Below are positions 25,115 to 36,864 of a stretch of DNA of 64,000 bases, one piece after another (position 1 is the stretch's first letter; the number at the start of each line of letters is the position of its first letter). The DNA comes from Defluviimonas salinarum (GTDB taxonomy: Bacteria; Pseudomonadota; Alphaproteobacteria; Rhodobacterales; Rhodobacteraceae): the NCBI RefSeq assembly GCF_026013545.1, contig NZ_JAPDOG010000015.1, forward strand, positions 53,589 to 117,588, read 5' to 3'. The position numbers and the translations under genes are program-made. A model generated the notes under the pieces. The model was not told where the DNA came from. It worked only from the letters and a program-made list of their open reading frames with translations, and made no database searches.

Positions 25115-27049
25115 TCATCCCGCCTTGTTCACCCGCATGTACCACTCGACCAGCCGACGAACCTGACGGCGGGTGTAGCCGCGGTCGGTCATCCGGTCGA
25201 TGAACTCGTTGTGCTTGGCCTCGGTCTCCTTGTCGCGCTTGGCGCCGAAGCTGATCACCGGCAGGAGATCCTGGATCTGGCCGAACATCCGCTTCTCGAT
25301 CACCCGGCGCAGCTTCTCGTACTTGCGCCAGTCCGGGTTCTGGCCGTGATGCTCGGCCCGGACCCGGAGCACGAACTTCACCACCTCGTTGCGGAAGTCG
25401 CGCGGATTGGTGATGCCCGCCGGTTTCTCGATCTTGGCGAGTTCCTGCTCGAGGATCTCGCGGTTGAAGATTTGGCCGGTGTCGGGATCCTTGTAGTCCT
25501 GGTCCTCGATCCAGGCATCGGCATAGGCGATGTAACGGTCAAAGAGGTTCTGGCCGTAATCGGCGTAGGATTCCAGATAGGCTTTCTGGATCTCGTTGCC
25601 GATGAACTCCGCGTAGCGTGGCGCGAGAACGTCCTTCATGAAGCCGAGATAGCGCCCCTCGGTATCGTCGGGGAACTGCTCGCGCTTGACTGCCTGCTCC
25701 AGCACATAGAGCAGGTGGACCGGGTCGGCCGCCACCTCTTCGGTGTCGTGGTTGAAGGTCTCCGACAGCACCTTGAAGGCGAACCGGGTGGAGATCCCGT
25801 TCATGCCCTCGTCGACCCCGGCCGCATCGCGGTATTCCTGGGCCGAGCGGGCCTTCGGATCGGTGTCCTTCAGCGTTTCGCCGTCATAGACTCGCATCTT
25901 CGAGTAGATCGGCGAGTTCTCGTGCTCCTTCAGCCGCGTCAGCACGCTGAACTGGCCGAGCATCGACAGCGTCTCGGGCGCACAGGGCGCACCGCCGAGG
26001 CTGCTCTCGCGCAGGAGCTTCTCGTAGATGTCGGTCTCTTCGGTGGCGCGCAGGCAATAGGGCACCTTCACGACGCTGATCCGGTCGAGGAAGGCCTCGT
26101 TGTTCTTGTTGTTCTTGAACTGGCGCCACTCGGATTCGTTCGAATGGGCCACGATGATGCCCTGGTAGGGGAAGGCGCCGATGTTCTCGGTGCCCGCATA
26201 GGAACCTTCCTGGGTCGCGGTCAGTAGCGGATGCAGCACCTTGATCGGCGCCTTGAACATCTCGACGAATTCCATCAGCCCCTGGGTCGTGCGGTTCAGC
26301 GCGCCGGAATAGCTGTAGGCGTCGGGGTCGTTCTGGCCGAAATCCTCGAGCTTGCGGATGTCGAGCTTGCCGACCAGCGCCGAAACGTCCTGGTTGTTCT
26401 CGTCGCCCGGCTCGGTCTTGGCCACGCCGATCTGGCGCAGCTTCGAGGGGCGAACCTTGACCACCGAGAATCTCGAGATGTCACCGTCGAACTCTTCCAG
26501 CCGCTTGATCGCCCAGGGCGAGATAAGCCCGCTGAGGAGCCGCTTGGGAATGTTGTACTTTCCTTCGAGCAGGTCGCCCATCCGCGCCCGGTCGAAGAGA
26601 CCAAGTGGGGATTCGAAGATCGGGCTGATCTCCTCGCCCGCCTTCAGGACGTAGATCGGCTCCTGCTCCATCAGGTTCTTGAGAACTTCGGCGAGGGTCG
26701 ACTTGCCACCCCCAACGGGCCCGAGCAGGTAGAGGATCTGCTTGCGCTCCTCGAGCCCCTGACTCGCGTGGCGGAAGAATCCGACGATGCGCTCGATCGT
26801 CTCTTCGATGCCGTAGAGGTCGCGGAAGGGCTTGTATCTCTTGATCGTCCGATTGAGAAAAATCCGGCTGAGGCGCTGGTCCTGGCTGGTGTCGACAAAC
26901 TCCGGCTCGCCGATCGCCGCCACCATTCTCTCCGCCGCCGTGGCGCGCATCCCTTCGTCTTCGCGACATCCAAGCAGGTAGTCCTGCAAGGTCATCTCTA
27001 CGAGCTTCGTGCGTCCATACTCATCTGCGAACCGATCAAAGATCTCCAT
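25115..27049 (-). CDS. prkA: PrkA-type serine protein kinase / AAA protein
   Basis: 644 residues, normal for PrkA/YeaG. N-terminal AAA-like domain with Walker A GPVGGGKST (residues 110-118); FKAPIKVLHPLLTATQEGSY and IVAHSNESEW are conserved; the C-terminal PrkA domain runs from about residue 400. Cytoplasmic; implicated in starvation and nitrogen stress responses in E. coli. Ribosome site AGGA lies eight bases before the ATG. It is the first gene of the three-gene operon; a roughly 500-base gap upstream would contain its promoter. Confidence 0.96.
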   Translation of the reverse strand: MEIFDRFADEYGRTKLVEMTLQDYLLGCREDEGMRATAAERMVAAIGEPEFVDTSQDQRLSRIFLNRTIKRYKPFRDLYGIEETIERIVGFFRHASQGLEERKQILYLLGPVGGGKSTLAEVLKNLMEQEPIYVLKAGEEISPIFESPLGLFDRARMGDLLEGKYNIPKRLLSGLISPWAIKRLEEFDGDISRFSVVKVRPSKLRQIGVAKTEPGDENNQDVSALVGKLDIRKLEDFGQNDPDAYSYSGALNRTTQGLMEFVEMFKAPIKVLHPLLTATQEGSYAGTENIGAFPYQGIIVAHSNESEWRQFKNNKNNEAFLDRISVVKVPYCLRATEETDIYEKLLRESSLGGAPCAPETLSMLGQFSVLTRLKEHENSPIYSKMRVYDGETLKDTDPKARSAQEYRDAAGVDEGMNGISTRFAFKVLSETFNHDTEEVAADPVHLLYVLEQAVKREQFPDDTEGRYLGFMKDVLAPRYAEFIGNEIQKAYLESYADYGQNLFDRYIAYADAWIEDQDYKDPDTGQIFNREILEQELAKIEKPAGITNPRDFRNEVVKFVLRVRAEHHGQNPDWRKYEKLRRVIEKRMFGQIQDLLPVISFGAKRDKETEAKHNEFIDRMTDRGYTRRQVRRLVEWYMRVNKAG

Positions 27050-27554
27050 TTTCGTGTTCCTGTTTTGCTCAGATAGGGTTTCGTCCGTTCTTTTCCGTTG
27101 GTTGCTGTCCTCTGTGGTTCATTTTACACCTAAATGGGGCGCTCCGGCGGCCTATTCCATTCACGTTTCGTTTTTTTTCATGTTTTTGAACGGATCACGC
27201 GACGGTCCGCTCCCAGTCGGGCTCGTTGTTTCCAATATCGGCGGCCGCAGCTGCCCCCTCGCATACCGCGAGCTGGGAAGATCGATTCTCCGATACCGTG
27301 TGCTGCGCTCATGCGGTTACCCCGCAGCTTGGAGCGGTCGGCGGACGACAACCGACGGAAATCGCAGACGGAAGGCTCGCGGATGGCGGACGTCGCTTTC
27401 GTGAGACAGCGTTCGGACGGGCAAGGACAGCAGGCGGGATTTGCCCATCGCCCCTGAGGCTTTTAGCCGTGACGCGGTTCTCAACGCGGCATGATGCCGG
27501 GAAGCGTGGCGCCCGGCTCGGGCGCCATCGGTTCATCTTCAACCTCGGGGTGTT
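27050..27554 (-). other. 505-base intergenic region upstream of prkA
   Basis: No convincing gene. The part nearest prkA (27050-27190) is locally AT-rich and contains a TAAAAT hexamer on the minus strand, a candidate -10 element for prkA. At 27508-27526 an 8-bp perfect inverted repeat (GGCGCCCG, GCT, CGGGCGCC) lies about 30 bases past the tRNA-Ala 3' end and could end its transcript, although no T-run follows. Short frames through here have atypical composition and overlap the tRNA. Confidence 0.45.
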
Positions 27555-27630
<76 letters not shown>

Positions 27631-27641
27631 GCACCGGCGGC

Positions 27642-27671
27642 GTATTTGGCGCAGCGCCGGACCATTGTCAA
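27642..27671 (-). promoter_or_regulatory. Promoter of tRNA-Ala
   Basis: On the minus strand TTGACA (27671-27666) and AAATAC (27647-27642) are separated by 18 bases and end about 12 bases before the tRNA 5' end. The -35 box is a perfect consensus. Confidence 0.65.
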
Positions 27672-27699
27672 GCGACCGCGAGCCCCCTGGCGAGATTTT

Positions 27700-28146
27700 T
27701 CAGACCGCCACCCCGGCCTGCGAGCGGACGAAGGCCTCGATCTCGGCGGCGGGCCGCGCACCGGGGAGCCGCGCCACCTCGCGGCCGCGATGCCAGAGGA
27801 TCAGAAGCGGAATCCCGCGGATGCCGAGCCGCTGCGACACCGCCGGAAAGTCCTGCGTGTTGATCTTGGCGAATCGCGCCCGCCCCTTCAGCGCCTGGGC
27901 CGCCTTGGCGAATTCCGGCGCCATCATCCGGCAGGGGCCGCACCAGGGCGCCCAGTAGTCGACGACAAGCGGCAACTCGTCGCCCCGCACCATCCGGTCA
28001 TGCGCCGCCACGTCGAGCTCGGCCACCTTGCCGGTGACCAGCGGATCGCCGCACGAGCCGCATTTCGGCCCCTCGGCAAACCGCGCCCCCGGAACCCGGT
28101 TGGCCTGCCCGCAGGTCACACACGTCAGCTTGACAGTCTCCGCCAT
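27700..28146 (-). CDS. trxC: Thioredoxin 2 (TrxC-type)
   Basis: 148 residues. An N-terminal zinc-binding part with two CxxC pairs (CVTCGQ and CGSCG) precedes a thioredoxin domain with the active-site WCGPC in VDYWAPWCGPCRMMAPEFAK. This layout is typical of cytoplasmic thioredoxin 2, used in oxidative stress and disulfide reduction. The conserved cis-Pro lies in IRGIPLLIL. The ATG at 28146 has an AGG-type ribosome site close upstream; an alternative upstream start would add only MRWA. Confidence 0.93.
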   Translation of the reverse strand: MAETVKLTCVTCGQANRVPGARFAEGPKCGSCGDPLVTGKVAELDVAAHDRMVRGDELPLVVDYWAPWCGPCRMMAPEFAKAAQALKGRARFAKINTQDFPAVSQRLGIRGIPLLILWHRGREVARLPGARPAAEIEAFVRSQAGVAV

Positions 28147-28181
28147 CGCCCACCTCACATTCGCCTCTCGGAATATATCAG

Positions 28182-28213
28182 AAGGGGCAGGCCCTGTTTC
28201 AAGCCTGCCCCTT
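28182..28213 (-). terminator. Hairpin downstream of gcvP
   Basis: Perfect 11-bp inverted repeat (AAGGGGCAGGC / GCCTGCCCCTT) with a ten-base loop, between trxC and gcvP. On the minus strand it is followed by a moderately T-rich TTCTGATATATT, suiting termination of the gcv transcript before trxC. Confidence 0.6.
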
Positions 28214-28243
28214 CATCTTGCTTCAAACATCCTCGCCGAAGGC

Positions 28244-28267
28244 ATCGGGGCCCCGCGGGGCCCCGAT
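28244..28267. terminator. Second GC-rich palindrome just past the gcvP stop
   Basis: A 24-base perfect palindrome built of GGGGCCCC blocks, two bases beyond the gcvP stop codon. It is followed by TTTT on the plus strand and lies directly before the hairpin at 28182. It may act as the first part of a double terminator or as a 3'-end RNA stabiliser for the gcv mRNA. Confidence 0.5.
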
Positions 28268-28269
28268 TT

Positions 28270-31119
<2,850 letters not shown>

Positions 31120-31130
31120 TGTCCGCGTCC

Positions 31131-31490
31131 TTATCCGATCATTTCCTTGTAAGCGGCCTCGTCCATCAGACCGTCGAGCGCGGAGAGGTCGGCCACCTTC
31201 ATCTTGAAGAACCAGGCCTTGCCGGTCGGGTCCTCGTTCACCATGCCGGGATTGTCGGCGACGTCGGAATTGACCTCGACGATCTCGCCGTCCAAGGGCG
31301 CCGCGATATCGGAAGCGGCCTTGACGCTCTCGATCACCACGATCTCATCGCCCTTCGACACGCTCGTGCCCGGCTCGGGCAGTTCGACGAAGACAACATC
31401 GCCGAGCTGTTCGGAGGCATGGTCGGTGATTCCGACGACGACGTGATCGCCCTCGACGCGGAGCCATTCATGATCTTCGGTATATTTCAT
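31131..31490 (-). CDS. gcvH: Glycine cleavage system H protein
   Basis: 119 residues. Lipoyl-carrying shuttle between P-, T- and L-proteins. The lipoylated Lys57 is in IESVKAAS, and the N-terminus [20 protein letters not shown] is the standard fold start. Complete, with the usual C-terminal Asp/Glu-rich helix. Lies between gcvT and gcvP in the riboswitch-controlled operon. Confidence 0.98.
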   Translation of the reverse strand: MKYTEDHEWLRVEGDHVVVGITDHASEQLGDVVFVELPEPGTSVSKGDEIVVIESVKAASDIAAPLDGEIVEVNSDVADNPGMVNEDPTGKAWFFKMKVADLSALDGLMDEAAYKEMIG

Positions 31491-31509
31491 GGGTCTTTTC
31501 CCCTGTTGG

Positions 31510-32637
31510 TTAACGTTTGTAACGGTTGGGCTGGAACGGCATCGGCGCGATCACGGCAGGAAGGCGCTTGCCCCTGACCTCGCCGTAAACCGTCGTGCCT
31601 TCAGCGAGATCGGCGGGCAGATAGGCCATCGCCATCGGCGCCTCGATCGAGGGGCCGAAACCGCCCGAGGTGATCTTGCCGATCGGGTCCCCGCCCTCGG
31701 GACCGGCGAAGACCTCGGTCCCCTCGCGCATCGGCGCCCGGCCTTCGGGGCGCAGCCCCACGCGGCGGCGCGACGGTCCCTCGGCCAGTTCTTTCAGGAT
31801 GCGCCCCGCGCCCGGGAACCCGCCCTCGCGGGCACCGCCGTCGCGCCGCGCCTTCTGGATCGCCCAGGTCAGGTTGCCCTCGACCGGGCTCGTGCCCTCG
31901 TCGATGTCATGCCCGTAAAGGCACATGCCGGCCTCGAGACGCAGCGAGTCGCGCGCGCCGAGCCCGATCGGCGCGACCTCCTCCATGTCGAGAAGCCTGC
32001 GCACGAAGCTTTCGGCGAATTTGTTCGGCACCGAGATCTCGAACCCGTCCTCGCCGGTATAGCCCGACCGCGAGATCCAGAGTTCGGCGCTGTCCCAGTG
32101 GCGAATGGCAACATCCATGAACGCCATCTCGACCACATCCGGCACCAGCCGGGCGAGCGCCGTCTCGGCCTCCGGCCCCTGCAACGCGACGAGCGCCCGG
32201 TCTTCGACCATGCCGATATCGCAATCGGCGCCGAGATGCGCCTTCAGATGCGCGAAATCGGCGTCCTTGCAGGCGGCATTGACGACGAGAAAGAGGTGAT
32301 CGCCGCGATTGGCGACCATCAGGTCGTCCTGGATCCCGCCGTTGTCGTTGGTGAAGAGCGCGTAGCGCTGGCGGCCTTCCTTCAGCCCGAGAATGTCGAC
32401 CGGCACCAGCCGCTCCAGCGCCAGCGCAGCATCCTCGACCCGGCCCGATTTCGCGGTCATCAGGATCTGGCCCATGTGGCTCACGTCGAAGAGCCCGGCA
32501 TGGGCGCGGGTGAAGAGATGCTCCTTCATCACCCCCATCGGGTACTGCACTGGCATCTCGTAGCCCGCGAAGGGCACGATCTTGCCGCCAAGCTCACCAT
32601 GCAGATCGAAAAGAACCGTACGTTTCAGGTCGGTCAT
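31510..32637 (-). CDS. gcvT: Aminomethyltransferase, glycine cleavage T protein
   Basis: 375 residues. Transfers the methylene from the H-protein aminomethyl-lipoyl group to tetrahydrofolate, releasing ammonia. Typical motifs are [54 protein letters not shown] and [20 protein letters not shown], the last with the folate-site residues. First gene of the operon, placed directly behind the tandem glycine riboswitch. Confidence 0.98.
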   Translation of the reverse strand: MTDLKRTVLFDLHGELGGKIVPFAGYEMPVQYPMGVMKEHLFTRAHAGLFDVSHMGQILMTAKSGRVEDAALALERLVPVDILGLKEGRQRYALFTNDNGGIQDDLMVANRGDHLFLVVNAACKDADFAHLKAHLGADCDIGMVEDRALVALQGPEAETALARLVPDVVEMAFMDVAIRHWDSAELWISRSGYTGEDGFEISVPNKFAESFVRRLLDMEEVAPIGLGARDSLRLEAGMCLYGHDIDEGTSPVEGNLTWAIQKARRDGGAREGGFPGAGRILKELAEGPSRRRVGLRPEGRAPMREGTEVFAGPEGGDPIGKITSGGFGPSIEAPMAMAYLPADLAEGTTVYGEVRGKRLPAVIAPMPFQPNRYKR

Positions 32638-32673
32638 GCCGTCCTCCCTTCCTCACGCCGGTTCATGCTGTCC

Positions 32674-32872
32674 GGCATCGCCCCGGGCGGTCAACCCCAC
32701 CCTTCCGATGCCCCCTCTGTCCTTTCGCCTGAGATCGTTATCCCTTCGGCGCCCCGTCCCGGGGTCTCTCCAGAGTTCCACTGCCAGAACGGTCCTTGCG
32801 CCTGAGAGTTTACCGGGGCGGTTGCTCCTTCGGCACCGGCCCGGGTCTCTGACCCCACCGGATTCTCCCGAT
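32674..32872 (-). ncRNA. Tandem glycine riboswitch with expression platform
   Basis: Read on the minus strand, aptamer I runs from about 32872 to 32781 with the core pieces GGGAGAATC, CCGAAGGAGCAA and ACTCTCAGGCGCAAGGACCG. Aptamer II runs from about 32776 to 32715 with ACTCTGGAGAGACC, CGCCGAAGGGATAACG and ATCTCAGGCGAAAGGACAGAG. A short linker joins them, as in the usual tandem form. Immediately 3' a 7-bp inverted repeat (CGATGCC/GGCATCG: 32706-32712 with 32674-32680) could be the switching helix. It senses glycine and turns on gcvTHP; gcvT starts about 40 bases later. Confidence 0.93.
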
Positions 32873-33004
32873 CTGACACGGCTTGAGTACCCGAATCCCG
32901 GGGCGTCTGGCAATAGGGTATACAATGGGATACATTATTGCGCGCTCCCTCAAGCCGCCGCAACATGCTTGCCCGAGCGACATTTTTGTTCCATAGGCGA
33001 CCCC

Positions 33005-33574
33005 GTGACCGGCGACAGACACCCCGCTTTTTTCGGCTATGGCTCGCTCGTGAACCGGGCGACGCATGACTATGCGCCCGGCGAACCGGCGCGGCTCGCG
33101 GGCTGGCGCCGGGTCTGGCGGCACACGCGGCTCCGCCCCTGGCCCTACCTCTCTGCCGAGCCGGCCGCGACCGAGATCGACGGCCTCGTCGCCGCCGTGC
33201 CGCGCGACGACTGGGCGCTTCTCGACCAGCGCGAGGCTGCCTACCTGCGCCACCCCCTACTGCATGACCACCTGACCACGACGCCGGGCTGGGCCGACCG
33301 GGTGGAAATCTACGCCGTCGACGCGGCGCATGGATTGCCGCCGAACGACCAGCCGATCCTCCTGAGCTATCTCGACACCGTGGTGCAGGGCTTCCTGCGC
33401 GAGTTCGGCGAGGCGGGCGTCGCCCACTTCTTCGCCACGACCACGAGCTGGACCGCGATCCTCGACGACCGCGCCGCGCCGCATTACACACGTCACCAGA
33501 AGACCAGCGCCGCCGAGCGCCGGCTCACCGACGACCATGTCGACGTCCTTGGCCTGACCCGCCGCAAGGCGTGA
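33005..33574 (+). CDS. Gamma-glutamylcyclotransferase-like protein (AIG2/ChaC fold)
   Basis: 189 residues from the GTG at 33005. The N-terminal FFGYGSLVNRATHDY is the YGSL substrate-binding loop of the cyclotransferase fold, and WALLDQREAAYLRHPL contains the catalytic-type Glu (DxREx). Likely forms 5-oxoproline from a gamma-glutamyl compound or degrades a related amide; the exact substrate is not clear. It is divergent from gcvT across the riboswitch. No ATG gives a family-like N-terminus, so GTG is chosen. It precedes pepT by 16 bases and may share its transcript. Confidence 0.75.
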   Translation: MTGDRHPAFFGYGSLVNRATHDYAPGEPARLAGWRRVWRHTRLRPWPYLSAEPAATEIDGLVAAVPRDDWALLDQREAAYLRHPLLHDHLTTTPGWADRVEIYAVDAAHGLPPNDQPILLSYLDTVVQGFLREFGEAGVAHFFATTTSWTAILDDRAAPHYTRHQKTSAAERRLTDDHVDVLGLTRRKA

Positions 33575-33590
33575 CCCCGGAGAATGTGTG

Positions 33591-34832
33591 ATGAGAACCG
33601 ACTTCGACCGTGAACTCGAAGAGCGCCTTGTGCGCTACGCCGCCATCGACACACAGAGTGACGAGAATACGGGCACCAAGCCCAGCACCGCGATCCAGCT
33701 CGACCTCCAGCGCCTGCTCCTCGCCGAACTGACCGGGATCGGCGCCTCGGAGGTGCGGCTCACCGATTATGGCGCGGTGCTCGCCACGATCCCGGCCACC
33801 GCCGAGGGCGCGCCGGTGATCGGCCTGCTCGCCCATGTCGATACCGCGCCGCAGTTCCACGCGGCCGGGGTGAAGCCGGTCGTCCACCGCAACTACAATG
33901 GCGGCGCGATCAGCTTTGCCGACGCGCCGGGGCTCACGCTCTCGCCAGACATCTCGCCCTATCTCGGCGAAAAGTCCGGACATGACATCATCACGGCGAG
34001 CGGCACGACCCTGCTCGGCGCCGACGACAAGGCCGGTGTCGCCGTGATCATGAGCGCGGCGCGGCATCTCCTCGCCAATCCCTCCATCCCGCATGGGCCG
34101 ATCCGCATCGCCTTCACGCCGGACGAGGAAATCGGCGGAGGCGTCGACGCACGCCTGCCCGCGGACCTTGCCGCCGACTTCGCCTTTACGTTCGATGGCG
34201 CGGCGGTGGGCGAGATCGAATACGAGAGCTTCTCCGCCGACATGGCGACCGTGACCGTCACGGGGGTCTCGATCCATCCCGGCACGGCGAAGGGCAAGCT
34301 CGTCAACGCGCTCCATCTCGGATCGAAGATCGTCCAGACCCTGCCGCACGTGACGATGACGCCCGAGACGACGGAGGAGCGCGCGGGCTTCCTCCACGTC
34401 TACGAGATGAAGGGCTCGGCGGCGAAGGTGGTGTTGAAGATCATCCTGCGGGACTTCGAACTGGACGGGCTCGCGGCGAAGGGCGAGCTCTTGCGGCAGG
34501 TCTGCGCGACGGTTCAGGCAACCGAGCCGAGGGCCGAGATCACCTGCGAGATCCGCGCGCAATACCGAAACATGCGCTACTGGCTGGAAAAGGACATGAC
34601 CCCGGTGGACCTCGCCCGCGCCGCCTGCCGCGATCTCGGGATCGAGCCGGTTTCCATCCCGATCCGCGGCGGCACCGACGGGTCGCGGCTGACCGAGTTG
34701 GGCGTGCCCTGCCCCAACCTCTTCACCGGGATGCAGGAAATCCACGGGCCGCTGGAATGGATCAGCGTCCAGGACATGGCGGTGGCGACGCAGCTTTGCC
34801 TGAAGCTCGTCGAGCGCGCCGCGCGACCCTGA
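33591..34832 (+). CDS. pepT: Peptidase T (tripeptide aminopeptidase, M20)
   Basis: 413 residues. Zinc M20 aminopeptidase cutting N-terminal residues from tripeptides. Metal and catalytic motifs: GLLAHVDTAP (His, Asp), LLGADDKAGVA (bridging Asp), FTPDEEIGGG (catalytic Glu and ligand Glu), VSIHPGTAKGK (dimerisation-domain His), PIRGGTDGSRL and FTGMQEIHGPLEWI (last His). ATG at 33591 preferred over the GTG three bases before it. Confidence 0.96.
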   Translation: MRTDFDRELEERLVRYAAIDTQSDENTGTKPSTAIQLDLQRLLLAELTGIGASEVRLTDYGAVLATIPATAEGAPVIGLLAHVDTAPQFHAAGVKPVVHRNYNGGAISFADAPGLTLSPDISPYLGEKSGHDIITASGTTLLGADDKAGVAVIMSAARHLLANPSIPHGPIRIAFTPDEEIGGGVDARLPADLAADFAFTFDGAAVGEIEYESFSADMATVTVTGVSIHPGTAKGKLVNALHLGSKIVQTLPHVTMTPETTEERAGFLHVYEMKGSAAKVVLKIILRDFELDGLAAKGELLRQVCATVQATEPRAEITCEIRAQYRNMRYWLEKDMTPVDLARAACRDLGIEPVSIPIRGGTDGSRLTELGVPCPNLFTGMQEIHGPLEWISVQDMAVATQLCLKLVERAARP

Positions 34833-34899
34833 ACGCCCTGCACCGGCGACCGGGAAGCAACCAACGCGATCGGACAGCCCCCACCGGCTTCGGGCGCCA

Positions 34900-34922
34900 C
34901 CCCTCCCCCTCGTGGGGAGGGG
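34900..34922. terminator. GC-rich hairpin between convergent pepT and gltX
   Basis: CCCCTCCCC, a five-base loop CTCGT, then GGGGAGGGG: a perfect 9-bp stem between the ends of pepT and gltX, followed by further G-runs. It could stop both transcripts. The sequence type recurs as dispersed palindromes in many alphaproteobacteria (from memory), so it may also be a repetitive element. Confidence 0.45.
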
Positions 34923-34960
34923 ATGGGGGTGGGGGGCCGCCCCCACGCCGCAACCGAAGC

Positions 34961-36283
34961 TCAGCCCTTCGCGCGCACCTTCTGCAGAAGCGGCATGAGT
35001 TCCGCCATCTCCGGCCCGTGCGGCTGGCCGGTCAGGGCGAGCCGCAGCGGCATGAAGAGCCCCTTGCCCTTCCGCCCGGTCTTTTCCTTCACGGCCGCCG
35101 TCCATTCCCCCCAGCTCGCCTCGGTGAAAGGCGGCTCCGGCAGGAGCGCCACCGCCTCGCGCACGAACTCCGCGTCCTCGGCCGCGATCACCGGCTCGGC
35201 CCCGTCGCGGCAGAGCACCCACCAGGCGCCGAGATCGTCGAGCGTGGTGATGTTCTGCGACGCGACGCGCCAGAATCGTTCGGCCATCTCCGCCGGCACG
35301 CCGAGCCCGGCGATCCGATCCTTCACCGCCTCGAAGGGCAGTGCCTGGTTGCGCTGGCGCGTCAGCGGCCAGAGGTCCTCGGCATCGAACTTGGTCGGCG
35401 CCGCTCCGAACTGGCTCAGATCGAACCCCTCGGCGATCTCGTCGAGCGACAGCTTCAGCTCCGCCGGCTGCGACGAGCCGAGCCGCGCCATCAGGCTCAA
35501 CAGCGCCTCCTTGGCCACGCCCTGCGCCCTGAGATCGCGCAAGGACAGCGTTCCGAGCCGCTTCGACAGGCCCTCGCCCTGCGGGCCGGTCAGGAGCGAA
35601 TGGTGCGCGAAGGCCGGCGGCGTGCCGCCGATCGCGCGCATGATCTGGATCTGCGTCGCGGTGTTGGTCACATGGTCGGCGCCGCGCACGATATGGGTGA
35701 TCCCCATGTCGATGTCGTCGACCGAGGAGGCGAAGGTGTAAAGTACCTGACCATCCGCACGGATCAGCACCGGGTCTGAGACCGAGGCCGTGTCGATAGA
35801 CACGTCCCCGAGGATGCCGTCAGCCCATTCCGTCCGCTGCTGGTCGAGCTTGAAGCGCCAGTAGCCCTCGCGCTCGGCCCGGAGCTTGTCCTTCTCGGCC
35901 GCCGACAGCGCCAGCCCCGCGCGGTCATAGACCGGCGGCTTGCCCATGTTCAGAAGTTTCTTGCGCTTGAGGTCGAGCTCGGTCGGCGTCTCGAACACCT
36001 CGTAAAGGTCGCCCGTCTTTCGCAGATCCCCGGCCACCTCGCCGTAGCGGCCGAGCCGCTCGGACTGCTTTTCCACCCGGTCCCAGTGCAGGCCGAGCCA
36101 GTCGAGGTCCTCTTTGATCCCGTCGGCATATTCCTGTTTCGAGCGTTCCTGGTCGGTGTCGTCGAGGCGCAGGATGAAGGTGCCGCCGGTCTTTCGGGCG
36201 ATGAGGTAGTTCATCAGCGCGGTGCGCAGGTTGCCGACATGGATGTAGCCGGTCGGCGACGGGGCGAAACGGGTCACGGTCAT
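34961..36283 (-). CDS. gltX: Glutamate-tRNA ligase
   Basis: 440 residues, class I synthetase that charges tRNA-Glu. The HIGH-like motif appears as FAPSPTGYIHVGNLRTAL and the KMSKS-like motif as LSKRLGTLSL. Domain order is Rossmann fold, catalytic loop and anticodon-binding helical C-terminus. It is the shorter of the two GluRS types commonly present in Rhodobacterales, where one may also charge tRNA-Gln; which one this is cannot be settled here. Divergent from the small zincin gene. Confidence 0.96.
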   Translation of the reverse strand: MTVTRFAPSPTGYIHVGNLRTALMNYLIARKTGGTFILRLDDTDQERSKQEYADGIKEDLDWLGLHWDRVEKQSERLGRYGEVAGDLRKTGDLYEVFETPTELDLKRKKLLNMGKPPVYDRAGLALSAAEKDKLRAEREGYWRFKLDQQRTEWADGILGDVSIDTASVSDPVLIRADGQVLYTFASSVDDIDMGITHIVRGADHVTNTATQIQIMRAIGGTPPAFAHHSLLTGPQGEGLSKRLGTLSLRDLRAQGVAKEALLSLMARLGSSQPAELKLSLDEIAEGFDLSQFGAAPTKFDAEDLWPLTRQRNQALPFEAVKDRIAGLGVPAEMAERFWRVASQNITTLDDLGAWWVLCRDGAEPVIAAEDAEFVREAVALLPEPPFTEASWGEWTAAVKEKTGRKGKGLFMPLRLALTGQPHGPEMAELMPLLQKVRAKG

Positions 36284-36358
36284 GGGATGTCTCCTGTCGC
36301 GCCCCCTCTTTCACAGGGCGCGCATTTTGTCCATATGATGGGGGCCAAGGAGATACGC

Positions 36359-36766
36359 ATGAATGACTGGCTGGGGCGCGCCGCGCCCGATCTCGACACG
36401 ATCGAGCAGATGGCGCGGGCGACGGTCGCAGACCTGCCGCCCGCCTTCGCCGCGCCCGCGCGCGCCATCGTGCTCCGGGTCGAGGACTTCCCGCCCGAGG
36501 ACATCCTCGAGGACATGGACATCGAGGATCCGTTCCAGCTCACGGGACTCTACATGGGAATCCCGCTCACCGAAAAGTCGGTGATGGATATCGTCGACCG
36601 CCCCGACACGATCTGGCTCTTTCGCCGGCCGATCATCGACGAATGGGCCGAGCGCGGCGACGTCACGCTCGGCCAGCTCGTCGCGCATGTGATGGTGCAC
36701 GAACTCGCGCACCATTTCGGCTGGACCGACGAGCAGATCGCCATGATCGACCGCTGGTGGGAGTGA
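36359..36766 (+). CDS. Small metallopeptidase-family protein (zincin-like)
   Basis: 135 residues with the zinc motif HELAHHFGW (HExxH) near the C-terminus, preceded by VTLGQLVAHVMV. The N-terminal part is an uncharacterised acidic region (VEDFPPEDILEDMDIEDPFQLTG). It matches the small DUF1025-type 'metallopeptidase family protein' of alphaproteobacteria; substrate unknown. AAGGAG ribosome site seven bases before the ATG. Likely cytoplasmic, no signal peptide. Confidence 0.85.
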   Translation: MNDWLGRAAPDLDTIEQMARATVADLPPAFAAPARAIVLRVEDFPPEDILEDMDIEDPFQLTGLYMGIPLTEKSVMDIVDRPDTIWLFRRPIIDEWAERGDVTLGQLVAHVMVHELAHHFGWTDEQIAMIDRWWE

Positions 36767-36864
36767 AGGGCGCCCGAAGCGCCCCCGGATCAGAGGCTGC
36801 CCTCGCCCGTGATCGACTTCAGCGTTGACGTGGCGCCGCCGGAACAAAGGGCCCGAACCCGGCG

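Noticed and set aside
33001..33574. Longer start for the cyclotransferase-like gene in the riboswitch region
   Set aside because: The upstream in-frame extension is antisense to the riboswitch and has no protein-like content.
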